Shown here one piece after another: positions 1-11,600 of a stretch of DNA of 64,000 bases. The position numbers and the translations under genes were made by a program. Below the pieces are notes generated by a model that worked only from the letters and a program-made list of their open reading frames with translations, was not told where the DNA came from and ran no database searches. This DNA comes from an uncultured Solirubrobacterales bacterium (GTDB lineage: Bacteria > Actinomycetota > Thermoleophilia > Solirubrobacterales > JACPNS01). The stretch covers positions 248,001 to 312,000 of the forward strand of contig CAKZMQ010000001.1 of NCBI GenBank assembly GCA_937128795.1. Reading direction: 5' to 3'. Each line of letters begins with the position of its first letter. Position 1 is the stretch's first letter.

Positions 1-1645
1 GAGCGTCGTAATCTGAGAAGTAGATGTACCCACCGCGCGTCGTTGCATTTCCTGTTCCGTTCGTGCTCTGGCCCGCAGCCAAATTGAAGCCTTCTTGAAA
101 CCGAACGCGATTGCCGGGCGAACCCGCCATACCGCAGCCTGTAGTTGCGCATACGACAGTGTGAAGCGGTCCATAGCCAGACGTCGTACCCCAAGTGCCA
201 TACGCCTGACAACCAGGGACATTGCCAGGCGCAATTTCGACGCACGCTCCCCCGACAGTCGCGCCCCAACCGGTCTCAAAACTACCCGCACCGTTCACGA
301 GCCCGATATTCAGAACAGCGTGCGCCGCTGGAGCCTGAGTCACTGAGATCATTTCGGCGCGGAAGACCGTGGATGCGTTAGGAGGTGCATACTGAAGGTA
401 TGCGTGATAAAAACCCGGTCCGGTGGCGGCAGGGGTGTTGTAGAGCTTGAGGCGATACCCGCTGCTCTCCGGCGTTGCGGAATATTCCATAGCCGCAGTC
501 GGCCGATGGAACGCCCATGGCGCAACGGTTGGAGTGTTTGTAACCGGCGTCGACCCGCCGAACTCATCTCTGTACGCCGGAACCCCCCAGAAGTTCGTCA
601 CTGGATCAACGACTATCGGATACGCGAGATCTTGTTTCCGGTGAAGAACTGCGACGCTGAGTCGATTGTCAACGATTCGGTATTCAGCCGCCACCGTGGT
701 TCCCTGAGCATCGAAAGCCTTCACCGGTTCAATCAGTGCGATGACGGTGTCGCCAAACAGCACTTCGACCGATTGATCTTCGGTTTTACGGAGCGTGACG
801 CCCACGCCGAACGACATGTCCAGTGCGAGGAGCGAAGGTGATTTCGGCGACCTGAGCGACCACGATACTGCCGCACCGTTAGCGACCGCCTCAGCGATCA
901 AATCTGTGTCTTGTGCAGTGTTCGCGTAGAACAGCTTCTTCCCGCCGTCGAGAAGAGTCGGAAGAGAACCGCCGGCACCAGGGCGGATCCACATTCCGCC
1001 GGGTCCATCGAGCTCTCCCAGCTTGATCCCGTCTGCCAGATCAGCCGGAAATCTGGTCGGCACAGCGGTTTCAGACGCACTGAAATCTCCTGAGTCCAAC
1101 TCTTTGAGTGTCGTGTCGATCCCCTTGGGCTTTCCGGTTTCATCCTTGACTGCAATTGGCCCACCGATTGATTCCACGATCGCGTTGTGCTTCGAACGCG
1201 GAACATCGACGACGGCTGTGGTTTCGCTCAGATAGCTGAGAACTTTCGAGGTGCCCTGCATCGTCGGCGGCTGCCAGAGTGGCTGCTCGGCAAAGCCTGC
1301 CTGCTTGGAGACAAGGACTTTTCGAGATTCCCGATCACCGAGGTTTCTGTATCGCTTGCGCGAGGCCTTTCGCTCTGCCTTGGCCGCAGGAGTGTTGATT
1401 CGGCGCTGCCTCGCTTGTTTCAGTCGGTCGTGCCGCTTCGTGGACGCCGCGAGCTCTGGCGGATACGGCTTTGACGAATTTCCGGCCTTCGTCGGTGATT
1501 TGACGATCAGATCAGTTGCTGGAGACGCAGGACCGTTAGGAGCCCAAAACTGGGCGATTGCGAGAATCGCCGCCGCAAAGACGAGTGATAGGGCGGTCGT
1601 TACAACTGCCAATGTACGGCGGTGATCGTTGAATAGCGAGCGCAA
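1..1645 (-). CDS. Large secreted/surface protein, RHS-like N-terminal region (partial, runs off left edge)
   Basis: The reverse strand is open without a stop from 1645 to the window edge (548 codons visible). The chosen start is TTG at 1645, because GGAGG lies six bases upstream and no in-frame ATG fits as well. The protein begins with a short basic stretch and one hydrophobic segment (about residues 10-32), i.e. a signal or anchor sequence, then a Lys/Arg-rich linker. A domain follows that ends in the motif AYPIVVDP, which resembles the 'YPVTIDP' stretch preceding RHS/YD or LamG regions in big actinobacterial wall proteins. After it the chain becomes Gly/Thr/Ser-rich and beta-type, with paired cysteines. 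The function is unknown; a cell-surface or toxin-delivery scaffold is an inference. The C-terminus is not in the window. Confidence 0.75.
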   Translation of the reverse strand, partial: MRSLFNDHRRTLAVVTTALSLVFAAAILAIAQFWAPNGPASPATDLIVKSPTKAGNSSKPYPPELAASTKRHDRLKQARQRRINTPAAKAERKASRKRYRNLGDRESRKVLVSKQAGFAEQPLWQPPTMQGTSKVLSYLSETTAVVDVPRSKHNAIVESIGGPIAVKDETGKPKGIDTTLKELDSGDFSASETAVPTRFPADLADGIKLGELDGPGGMWIRPGAGGSLPTLLDGGKKLFYANTAQDTDLIAEAVANGAAVSWSLRSPKSPSLLALDMSFGVGVTLRKTEDQSVEVLFGDTVIALIEPVKAFDAQGTTVAAEYRIVDNRLSVAVLHRKQDLAYPIVVDPVTNFWGVPAYRDEFGGSTPVTNTPTVAPWAFHRPTAAMEYSATPESSGYRLKLYNTPAATGPGFYHAYLQYAPPNASTVFRAEMISVTQAPAAHAVLNIGLVNGAGSFETGWGATVGGACVEIAPGNVPGCQAYGTWGTTSGYGPLHTVVCATTGCGMAGSPGNRVRFQEGFNLAAGQSTNGTGNATTRGGYIYFSDYDA

Positions 1646-1739
1646 GCCTGGCCTCCATTTGGGTGCGAAATGCCGGTGGAGCTGAGTGTGCCTAGTTGAA
1701 CTGCCTGAAATGGTGCGGCATGCCAGTCATCTATGGTCA

Positions 1740-1773
1740 GGTTTCCCGCATGGATCTGATTCGGTTTCCCGCA
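1740..1773. repeat. Pair of 11-bp direct repeats in a divergent promoter region
   Basis: GGTTTCCCGCA occurs at 1740-1750 and again at 1763-1773, 23 bp apart (about two helical turns). They lie in the 263-bp gap between the divergently read surface-protein gene and the response regulator. Such spacing suits a dimeric DNA-binding regulator. The rest of the gap holds no gene I can support; a GTACGTAC palindrome lies near 1847. A regulatory role is inference only. Confidence 0.35.
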
Positions 1774-1908
1774 GCGGCTTCGCTCGACGCACCGCCGTTC
1801 AGGATGTGAACCGGGTGCGAGCTACAGTGTGCCGATCGGTACGTACGAGTAACGGTTTTGAGCGACTCGCATGTGGACACCAAATCTAAGCTTGCACGGT
1901 AACGAAGC

Positions 1909-2598
1909 GTGACTGCTCCGGCGTCAAACTCTCCGCCGCTTCGCGTCGTAGTCGCGGATGACTCTGTGCTTCTCCGCGAAGGAATCGTTCGACTCCTACA
2001 CGAATCGGACGTCGAGGTTGTCGGGCAAGCCGGCGACGCCGAAGAATTGGTGCGCAAAGTTCGTGCGCACAAACCCGATGCGGCCATTATCGACGTGAAG
2101 ATGCCGCCGACCCACACGCGGGAGGGGCTGGTTGCGGCAAAGCAACTACGCGCGGAGAACCCGAACATGGCAGTGCTGATCCTCTCGCAGTACGCAGAGG
2201 AGCTGTACACCTCCGAATTGTTAGCGGACGATGCTTCGGGATTCGGATACCTGATTAAGGAACGCGTGATCGATGTCGCGGAGTTCGTCGATGCACTTCG
2301 GCGTATTGCGAACGGCGGTTCGGCGATCGATCCAAGCGTCGTAACGCGGATGGTTCGCGTGAACAAGCGCAATCACGCACTCGACGACCTGACCGATCGC
2401 GAGCTTGAAGTTCTCGCGCTGATGGCAGAGGGCCGGACAAACCGAGCGATCGCTGAAAAATTGTTCATTTCTGTCCGAGCCGCCGAGAAGCACGTCGGCG
2501 CGATCTTCGAAAAACTCGCTTTGGAGTCCAAGCCGGACGATCACCGTCGAGTTTTGGCGGTATTGAGGTACCTAGAGGAGAGCCAAGAACGTTCTTGA
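1909..2598 (+). CDS. NarL/FixJ-type response regulator (REC + LuxR HTH), orphan
   Basis: This 229-residue two-domain regulator uses a GTG start. The receiver domain (about 11-130) has the acidic pair D17-D18, the phospho-acceptor D62 in IIDVKMPP and the conserved lysine K117 in YLIKE. A LuxR helix-turn-helix follows (about 158-205: LTDRELEVLALMAEG, then NRAIAEKL and RAAEKHVG). Phosphorylation by a histidine kinase would be expected to control DNA binding. No kinase is adjacent, so its partner is elsewhere. It sits between two genes for very large secreted proteins, both on the other strand, so it may regulate one of them; that is inference. An 11-bp direct repeat upstream could be an autoregulatory site. 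Confidence 0.9.
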   Translation: MTAPASNSPPLRVVVADDSVLLREGIVRLLHESDVEVVGQAGDAEELVRKVRAHKPDAAIIDVKMPPTHTREGLVAAKQLRAENPNMAVLILSQYAEELYTSELLADDASGFGYLIKERVIDVAEFVDALRRIANGGSAIDPSVVTRMVRVNKRNHALDDLTDRELEVLALMAEGRTNRAIAEKLFISVRAAEKHVGAIFEKLALESKPDDHRRVLAVLRYLEESQERS

Positions 2599-2636
2599 AA
2601 GAAAAGCGGCCACCGATTCACGGTGGCCGCGGTTTC
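2599..2636 (-). terminator. Rho-independent terminator of the giant gene (possibly bidirectional)
   Basis: A perfect 10-bp stem (GCGGCCACCG at 2606-2615, its complement at 2621-2630) has a 5-base loop. On the minus strand it is followed by TTTTCTTTC, the classic arrangement for ending the leftward giant gene. On the plus strand the run after the stem is only GGTTTCC, so termination of the response-regulator transcript is less certain. A second, imperfect hairpin (2646-2680, outer stem GTCGG/CCGAC) lies closer to the stop codon. Confidence 0.8.
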
Positions 2637-2690
2637 CCCATGTCTGTCGGACTGCGGGGCCCCAATTCCCCACAGCCGACCGTGGAAGCC

Positions 2691-5600
2691 TTACCTGAGG
2701 CGCCTGTCGCCTGCCTTGACCTTGTAGTTGTAACGGAACGACGTTCCGTCGTAGCGGGAGACGATGAAGACGAAGGTGACCTTCTTCTTCTTGCACCGCT
2801 TGAGTGCTCTGGACTTCGCCTTCCTGTTCTTGCCCTTGACCGCTCCGCAGAAGGTCTTGTACGGCAGCCGCATCGTCGAATTCTTCGTCGCCATCGTCAC
2901 GACGTTGACATCCTTCGGCAGGTTGCCCTTGAGCTGCAGGCCTCTACGGCCGTACGCCTTGAAGTCCGTTGTCTTCATTCGCTTCTTGCCGAACTTGCCG
3001 ACGACGTTTCTGAGGTTCTTCTTCAGCTTCCGGCGCAGCTTCTTCTTCTTGCTGTACTTCATCTGCTTCCTGTTGAGCTTCGAGCCCTTCGGGAATACAA
3101 CCTTGAAGCTCTTGATGCCGGCGCAGCGGCGATCGGACGAGAACGTGATCGACGTCGAGGATTTCTTGTTGTTGCGCTTGCGCACACCCCTCGTCGAGAT
3201 GGCGACCTTCGGGTTCTCGCAGAGTTTGCGCAGTCCGGCACCGCAGAAGTCGATACCGACGACCGGGCTCGGTCCACCGGCAACCTGACCGCTGTGACTG
3301 CCGAAGCTGCTCATTGCCGGTCCGCAATCGCCGTTGTCACGAATTCCAATCAGACCCGTCGGGCCACCGGCGATCTGCATCGTCATGTCGCTCCAGATCA
3401 GGTCCGGGAGGTTCTGGAAGGTGCTCTCGATCTGGATCTGGTTGATGAAGCGGTTCGCGCCACGAACCTGCATGTTGATCGGCGGCGGGATCTCGATCAG
3501 GAGGTCAGGCAGCGTCGATCCGCTGACGCTTCGCGCCACAAACACGTTGCCGACGACGGGTGCCGTCAACAACGGCGTCTGGATCGTCACCGAACCTACG
3601 CGTGTATTTGCCGGACATGCGCGGGCGTTGGCCTGTGCTGCCTCGCAGACGGTGCCGATTCCCTGAATGTTGACGGTCATGATCGTCGGCAAATGAACGG
3701 TGGCGGACCGCAGCGTCGAATCGTTCGGGCGGCCGCTGATCTTGATCGTCCAGCTCGGAGCGTCGGTCTCGCTGCCGCCACTGGCGGCGAACGAGATGCT
3801 CGGAGCGAATGCACGCACAGGGCAGTTTGTCGCCTGGTACGGAACGGTGCTGGTGGCATTCGCTCCGGCGTACGGCGCCATTGTGCTGACGATGTTGAAG
3901 GGCGTGCAGGAAGACGCGTTGAACAGGAACGGCCTTCCGGTGGCCGCGGCGATCCCGGGCAGGTTGATCTGCAATTCCTGGATGTGGGTCGGTACACCCT
4001 TGAACAGCCTCGGAACGTCGCTGAAGTTGACCGTCAGGCCGTGGTCGGTCGGGCGCACGATGATCCGGCCCTGGGTGATGAAGTCACCGAGGTTGTACGG
4101 GCCCGCGATCGCCGGTACCTTGATCGACATGCCGGCGATGTCGCCGTACGCGCCTGCCGTCAGGAACACCTCGCCCGGCAGCGTCAGCACCTGACCGGCT
4201 TGTCCGATCTTGGCCTGGACAGTACCGACCTTGGAACTCGCGGAACAGCTTCCCGCCGCTGCGTTGGCGAGCGGACACTGCACGACGGATGCCGCGCTCC
4301 CGAGGAAGCCGGCCGGCAGCGACATGTCGACGTTCCTGATGTCTTCCTGGCCGTCCCCACGCGCAATCGTGAAGAGTGCGTTCGGGTGTGCCCCGGACTG
4401 CGTGGTCGAGAGATTGACGGCCGTGGTCGGCGAGAAGGTTTTGGCGCTCGCCGCGTTGACGTCGAGTTGCGTGCCGATGTTTCGTGGCGCCGTTCCGGCG
4501 TGCGAGGTCATCGTCGTCTGCGCCGTGACCTGGCTGGCCGCGCCGACCGTGCCGATCGGGTTGAGCAGCAGCGGATTGGTTGCGCCGGTCAGCTCTACGC
4601 GGAAAGTCTCGAACGGGATGTCCGGCAGATCAGTGAACTCGGTTGTGATCTCGCCCGTGGTCTCGTTGACTCTGGCGACGCCGCGAATCGTGATCAGGGT
4701 CTTGCCCGAAAGCTGAATCGCCAACTTGTAGCGGTCAGACCCATCCGGCGCGTTGCCCGGCGTTTCGAGGTAGATCTTGCCCCACAGCGAGTGCAGGTTC
4801 GGGTCTCCACCGTCGTCGGGGTTGACCTGATCCTTCGGCAGCAGAGAGGTGTCGATCCATGCGATTCCGACCTCGGAATTCGCGGGGCAGTTCTGGGCGT
4901 CCAGCTGCGACGCACTGCAGGCGGCAAGCCCATTGGCGGCTGGCGCGTTCAGTCGGAATCCCGGCAGTGCGAGGTTCAGATCCTTCATCGTTGCCTGTGT
5001 GCCCGAAGTGCCCTGCGAGACCTCGACGTTCAAGGCTGTGGGCTGTTCGGCGTCCTTGTTGACGTTCTCGATCGCGATCGTGTTGTCGTCGAGATTGAGG
5101 TTCTCGCAGCCGGTGAATGGTCCCGCCAGTGGCGCGCTGACGTCGACTGTGCTGTCACTCGGGGACGTGATCTCGGCGTTGACGCTGAGCGTGGTCGAGC
5201 AAGAGCGTGGGTTCGAGAGGAATGGCTTGTCATCGGCTGTATCGATGGTGGCCTGATCGGCGATGCCGTCGAGCTGCATCACCATCTGGTTGATTCGCAC
5301 CGGGATGCCCTCGAAGCGCTGTGGCATGTCGCCGGTCTCGGCGTACAGGCTGTAGTCATTGGCGTCGAGGTTCACGTCGACCGGAACGGCGATCTTGCCG
5401 AAGTCGAACGGGCCGACTTGGACGTCAGCGGCAAAGGTGAACTTCGCCGGGCGATTGCTCGGCGCGACGGTGTTGTAAAGGCCACCGGTGATCGCGAAGA
5501 GATCGCTCGAGTCGCCGATCTGCAACTCGACGTCGCCGATCTTGCTTCCCGGCTGCGTGTCTTCGCAGGTGCCCAAGTCTGCAGATGCTTGGCCGCAGGT

Positions 5601-8600
5601 CGGTGCAGCATCTGCGGATCCAACGAGGCCCGGAGGCAGCAGGATTTTCACCTTCTTGATGCCTTGGTCCTTGTCCGGCCGCGAAATGGTCAGCGTCAGG
5701 TCGCCGCTCGCGCCTGCCGTGTAGTCGGTCAGCGTTGCCGCAAACGAAGGATTCTGCGGGTCCGTGCCGGGGCACGCCGCGCCGCCACCGTCGTAGTCGG
5801 TGGTGAAGCTGTCGCTCGCCGACTCGGTCGTCAGCGGACGGCTCCACGGCGAAAGCTCTGCGTCGACGTCAAACGTGCCGCATGTGGTTGGGTTGGTCAG
5901 CAACGCATGGTCGCTGCCGCCGGTCGTGTTGAAGTTGATCTCGAGGCGGCTGAACTGGAGGTCGGGAAGGTCGTCGAATTCAGCCGTGACCCGACCTGTG
6001 CCGGTGTCCTTCGAGCCGAGGCCGTCTACGACCTCGCTCGACCCGTCTACCAATGCGCGGCCGTGCACGACGAGGTCGCCGCTGCCGGGCAGGTCGATGA
6101 AGATTCCCAACTTGTAGCGCGTGTCGGCGGTGCTACCTGGCGTTTCGAGATAGATCTTTCCTGTCTGCTGCGTCGGCAGGAGCGGGGTGTCGAGCTTGAC
6201 GGTTCCCAACTCGCTTCCGGCCGGGCAGGCGCCGCCACCGGCGTCTACGACCGCAGGGTCACACGCCGCGAGGCCGTTTCCGACGCCCGGGTTGACCTCC
6301 ATGCCTTCGGGGAAGGAGGTTGTGATGCTCTTCGTCGAGGACGAGTTGCCCGCGAAGACGAACGCCAGGTCGAGTCCGACCGGCTTGCCGACTTCGGTCG
6401 TCGAGAAGTCTGCCTCGATCGTCGGGTTGTAGGGAGCGTTGTCGCAGTCGGTGGTGGTGAACGTGTCCGACTCCGCCGCCGCCGTGTCCTCGGTCGAGAT
6501 CATGTTTGCGGTGATCGTGTGCGTCGCGCACTGCGACGGGTTGATCATGAATGGTTTGTCATCGTCGGTTTCTGGCGTTCCCTGATCGGCGATGCCGTCG
6601 ATCTGGATCTGCATCTCGCGGATGCGAACCGGCACACCCTCGTATCGCTCGGGAATCGCCGTCTCGGTGCTGATCGCGAGGTCACTCGGCAGCGCGCCAG
6701 TGACGATCTCGGTCGTGACCGGGAGACTCAGTTTTCCGAGGTCATACGGGCCGACCTGAACATCGATCACGGCCGCCAGACGCGCAGGCTCGTCGTTGTC
6801 CGGAACGACGTTGTAGAGCGCACCGCTCAAGGCGAGCGTTTCTGATCCGGTGCCGATTGCGGTCGTCACCGTACCCACGCGTGAGTCCGCGGCGCAGTTG
6901 CCCAAAAGCGAGTCGGCCTGCTCGCAGCGCGGCGTCTGGACCGTGTCGGCGACCAATCCAGGCGGTAGGTCAAGGTTGAAGTCGCGCAACTGCTCGTTCT
7001 TGTCCGGGCGCGTCACTGTCAGCGTCAGGTCGGGGTTGCCCGCCGCTTGCGTAGTCGAGACCGCTGCGTCGAACGTCGGGCTGAAGGGCTCGGTGCCTGG
7101 GCATGCCGCGCCAACGCCGTCGTAGCTGGTCGTGTAGTCGTCGCTGTCGGTCGCGTTGCTGCCGCCGGAGTGCGGTGAGAACTCGGCACTGACCGTTTGC
7201 GTTCCGCAGGCTTCTGCGTTCACGAACAACGCGTCCGGGCCACTCGCAAACGCAATCTGCATGCTCGTGAAGTTGAGGTCAGGGATCGACGGGAAGCTGG
7301 CAACGACGTCGCCGGTTCCGCTGTTCTTGGAACCGAGTCCATCGACGAGATCGCTCGAACCATCCACCGTTGCCGTGCCGCGCGCGATCAGGTTCGTGCC
7401 CGGTAGGTCAACGACAATCGCGAGCCGGTAGCGCGTGGCCGCTGTGCCGCCCGGTGTTTCGAGGTAGACCTTGCCGAGCTGCGTGCCCGGCAACAACGGC
7501 GTGACCAGCTCGACTGTGCCAATCTGACTTTCGGTCGGGCAGGCGTCGCCACCGGCGTCTATGTCGCTGGTTGAGCAGGCATCGAGATTGTTGCCGACCG
7601 CCGGATTGATCGACATGCCGGTGGGCATCGTAGTGGTGATCGCGCTGATCGACGAATTGCTCGGGTCGGAGGCGATGTCAAGCGTCAGTCCGGTTGGAAC
7701 CGCAGTCTCGGCTTCAGTTCCGGAAACCGTGATCGTCGGATCGACGGCGAAGTCGAGCGGGCAGCCAGTGGCTGTGTACGCGCTGCTCTCGGAGACGTTC
7801 GCGCCCTCGGACGAAATCAGATCTGCTGTGATCGTGCCGGCATCGCAACTGCTCGGGTTCTTGATGAATCCGTTGCCGCCGACCTCGCCCGCGAGGTCCA
7901 TCACCATCTGCTTGATGCGCACGGCGATGCCTTCGTAGCGAAGCGGAATCTGCGTTTCGGCGTTCACGCCATAGTCGCTGGCGCGCAGAGCCGTCGGAAC
8001 CGGGATGCTCAGCTTGCCGAGGTCGTACGGACCGACGACGACCGGAAGGATTGCGGCTAGACGCGCCGGCTCGTCAGCGTTCGGTTCGACGTTGTGGATC
8101 GTTCCCGCAAGGTCGAGCGTTTCGCTTCCAGTACCAAGCGCGGTCGCGAGCGTTCCGACCTGCGTGTTGGCGGCGCAGTTGCCGTCCGCAGCGTCGACCT
8201 GCGTGCAGCGCGGCGTTGCCGTCGTGTCGGCGACCAGACCGGCCGGAAGTTGCAGGTTGAAGTTGCGCAGTGCCTGCTCCTTGGCGCCGGCGTCCACCGT
8301 CAGTTCGAGATCGGTATTTGCACCACTCGCGTAGGTTGCGGCAGTCGCGGTGAAGCTCGGGCTGAATGGCTGCGTGCCCGGGCAGGCCGCGCCGGCACCG
8401 TCAAAGCTGGTCTCGAAGTCAGACGCGATGTTTTCGTCGGCACCACCACTTGACGGGGTGATCACCGAGTTGACGGTGTGTGTGCCGCATTCGTCTGGGT
8501 TAGTTAGCAGCGCGCGCGGTCCGGTGTTGAAGCTGACATTCATCTCACTGAATGCGAGGTCGGGCACGCTGTCGAAATCAGTTGTGATCTGGCCGCTGCC

Positions 8601-11600
8601 GCCGTCGACCGAGCCGGTTGCACCGGTTGCGATCGTCGTCGATCCGTCGATCTTTACGGCACCGCGAACGATCATGTCGGCGCCCGGTAGCTGCACGACT
8701 ATCGCAAGTTTGTAACGCGTGTCTGCGGTGCTGCCTGGGTCCTCAAGGAAGACGTTTCCGCTGTAGGTACCACCGAGCAACGGGGTCGTCAGCTCAACCG
8801 TGCCCTGGTTGGACTCGGCCGGGCAGCCGGAGCCGCCGGCGTCGATCAGCGCTGTCGAACACGTCTGAAGGCCGTTGCCGACCGCGGCGTTGATTGACAT
8901 GCTCGACGGCAACGCAACCTGGATGCGGCTGATCGTGGGGTTGACGGGGTCTGATCCGATCGTCACATCAAGCGCGGTCGGGACTGTCGTCTCGCTCGGG
9001 TTGACGACGACACCAACGGTCGGTGCAACGTCGAAGTCTCGCGGGCAGCCGGTGGTCGTGAATGCGTCGGTCTTGGAGACCAGCGATCCAGTCAGCGGCG
9101 TCAGACGCGCGGTGATCGTGTTGCTCTGACACTTGCTCGGGTTGCTGATGAATGGCTTGCTCTCTGGGCCGGCGTAGCCGTAGAGCTCGATGTCCATCGA
9201 CTTCATACGGACGGCGATGCCTTCGTAGCGGCTTGGGATCTCGGTAAAGGTGTTCACGCCGAGGTCACTGCGCAGCTCCGTGAAGATCGGAATCACCAGC
9301 TTGCCGAGGTCGTACGGGCCGACAACGACGTTGCTGACCGCGGCGAGTCGCGCCGGTTCATCGGCGTCGGGTGCAACGTTGTAGATCTGGCCGACGAGGC
9401 TCAGGCCACTTGCGCCGTTACCGATCGTCGTGGCGAACTCTCCGACCTGTTCATCGACCGAGCAGTTGCCCAGCGCGGCGTTGACCTGCGAGCAGTGGTC
9501 GGTGGCGGTCGTCGACGCAACCAGTCCAACCGGCAGTTCGAGGTCGAAGTCGGCGAGCGTTTCGGCATCGTCACTGGTGCGGTCGAAAGAGAGGGTCAAG
9601 TTCGGATGCGCCCCTACCGTCGTGTCGTCGACGCTCGCACTGAACGAAGTGTTCGATGCGAACGACGCGGTGCTGCAACCGATCGGTGTCGTCGAGTAGG
9701 CGGAGGATGGCGTGGAGTCTGCACCACCCGAGCTCGGCGAGATCGTGGCGTTGAAAACGTTGCTGGAGCACGTCGTCGGGTTCACGAGCATCGGGGTCGC
9801 GCTGCTGAAGGCCATCTCCAGCTCGGTGAATCCGAGGTCCGGAATGTCGTCGAAGTCAGCGGTTATCTGACCGGTTCCGCTGTCGATCGATCCGACGCCG
9901 CCGACCAGATCGCTGGAGCCGTTGACCAGCACCTTGCCGCGCACGACGAGATCCGCACCGGGCAATTCAATGACGAGTGCGAGCTTGAAGCGAGTGTTGG
10001 CCGTTGTACCCGGCGTCTCGAGGAAGACCTTTCCGGTGTAATCGACGGTCGGATCGAGCAGCTGCGTCTTCAGCGAGGCGGTACCAACCTGCGATGCGGC
10101 TGGGCAGCTGTCGCCGCCCGCGTCGATCGCGGTCGCGTCACAAGCCTGAAGACCATTTCCGAAGGCCGGGTTTATCTCGATGCCCTCGGGCATCGCAACT
10201 TGGACACGGTTGATCGTTGGGTTGCTCGCGGACGATGTGACCTTGAAGGTCAGGTCGACCGGAGTCGAACGCACAGTCGTGGACGGCGTCACTTCGAACG
10301 CCGGAGCCGAGCCGAAGTCGATCGGACAACCAGTGATGTTGATGCCGAAGCTACCGACGGCAGTCTCGTCTGCATCAGACGTCATCGAAGCATTGACGGT
10401 CTTTGCGCCACATTCGCTCGGGGCAACCATGAACTTGTCGCCGCCGGGCTCGCCCTCGATCGCCATCGCGAGCGAACGCACGCGAACTGCAATTCCCTCA
10501 TAACGATGCGGCAGCGTGGCTGACGCCCTGACCGATAGATCCTGGTTGAGCGACGTCGGAACCGGAATCGTCAGTTTGCCGAGGTCGAACGGACCGACGA
10601 CGACCGGAACGATCGCCTGCAATCGGGCCGGCTGGTCGGCATTTGGAGTGACGTTGTAAATCGTTCCCGGAAGCGCGAGTGTTTCGCTGCCGGAACCAAT
10701 CGTCGTCGTGACCGTACCGACGGCGTTCTCCGGAGCGCAGTTGCCAGCGTTCGCGTCCACCTGTGAGCAGCGATCGACGGCCGTCGTGTTGGCGACCAGC
10801 CCGACCGGAAGGTCTACCGCGAAGCTACGCAGTTCCTGCGTGCCGTTCGGGTTGGTGATCGACAGGTTGAGGTCTGGATTGCTGCCGCTGATCGAAGTCG
10901 AGAGCGAGCCGCTGAAGACAGGCGCGAAGTCGGTGTTGTCGCAGGTTCCGTTGACCGTGTCGAAGCTCGCGCTACGGGTCGTGGCCGTGCTCGACGAACT
11001 CGGCGTGATCTCGGCGCCGACGCTATGGGTCGCGCAGGTCTTCGGGTTGACGAGCAGTTTGTTGCCTGAAGTGTCGAAGGCGACCGACAGGTTCGTGAAG
11101 CCGAGGTCAGGCAAGTTCGGGAAGTCGGCAACGATCTGGCCGGTGCCGGTGTTCTTGCTGCCCAGGCCACCGACGAGCTCGCTGGATCCGTCGATCAGCG
11201 CGCCACCGCGCACGATCAAGAGCTGACCCGGAAGATCGACGACGATCGCCAGCTTGTAGCGCGTCGCCGCAGTTGTGCCGGGGGTCTCGAGGAAGATGTT
11301 GCCGGTCTGCGTGCCAGGCAGCAACGGCGTAGTCAGCTCGACCGTGCCCAAGTTCGCGGTTGTCGCCAGGCAGGCCGCGCCGCCGGCGTTGATCTGTGCT
11401 TCGGAACAGGCGACGAGCGCGTCGCCGACGCCGGGTGAGATTTCCATGCCTTCGGGCATTGTCAATCGCACGCGGTTCGTCGATGAACTTTCTGCCGGAA
11501 GATCGAGGTCGAAGCTGAAGTTCGTCGGAGTACCGGCCGTGTTCGGGTCGACGCTGACACTGACGGACGGGTCGTATGCCGTCGTCAGCGTGTCGCAGCC

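Noticed and set aside
2595..6845. 1,416-codon open frame on the plus strand opposite the giant gene
   Set aside because: It is antisense to the repeat gene, Arg-rich and without any domain; long antisense frames arise from the GC-biased codon use and repetitive structure. Similar frames at 9495-10523 and 12114-13574 were rejected for the same reason.
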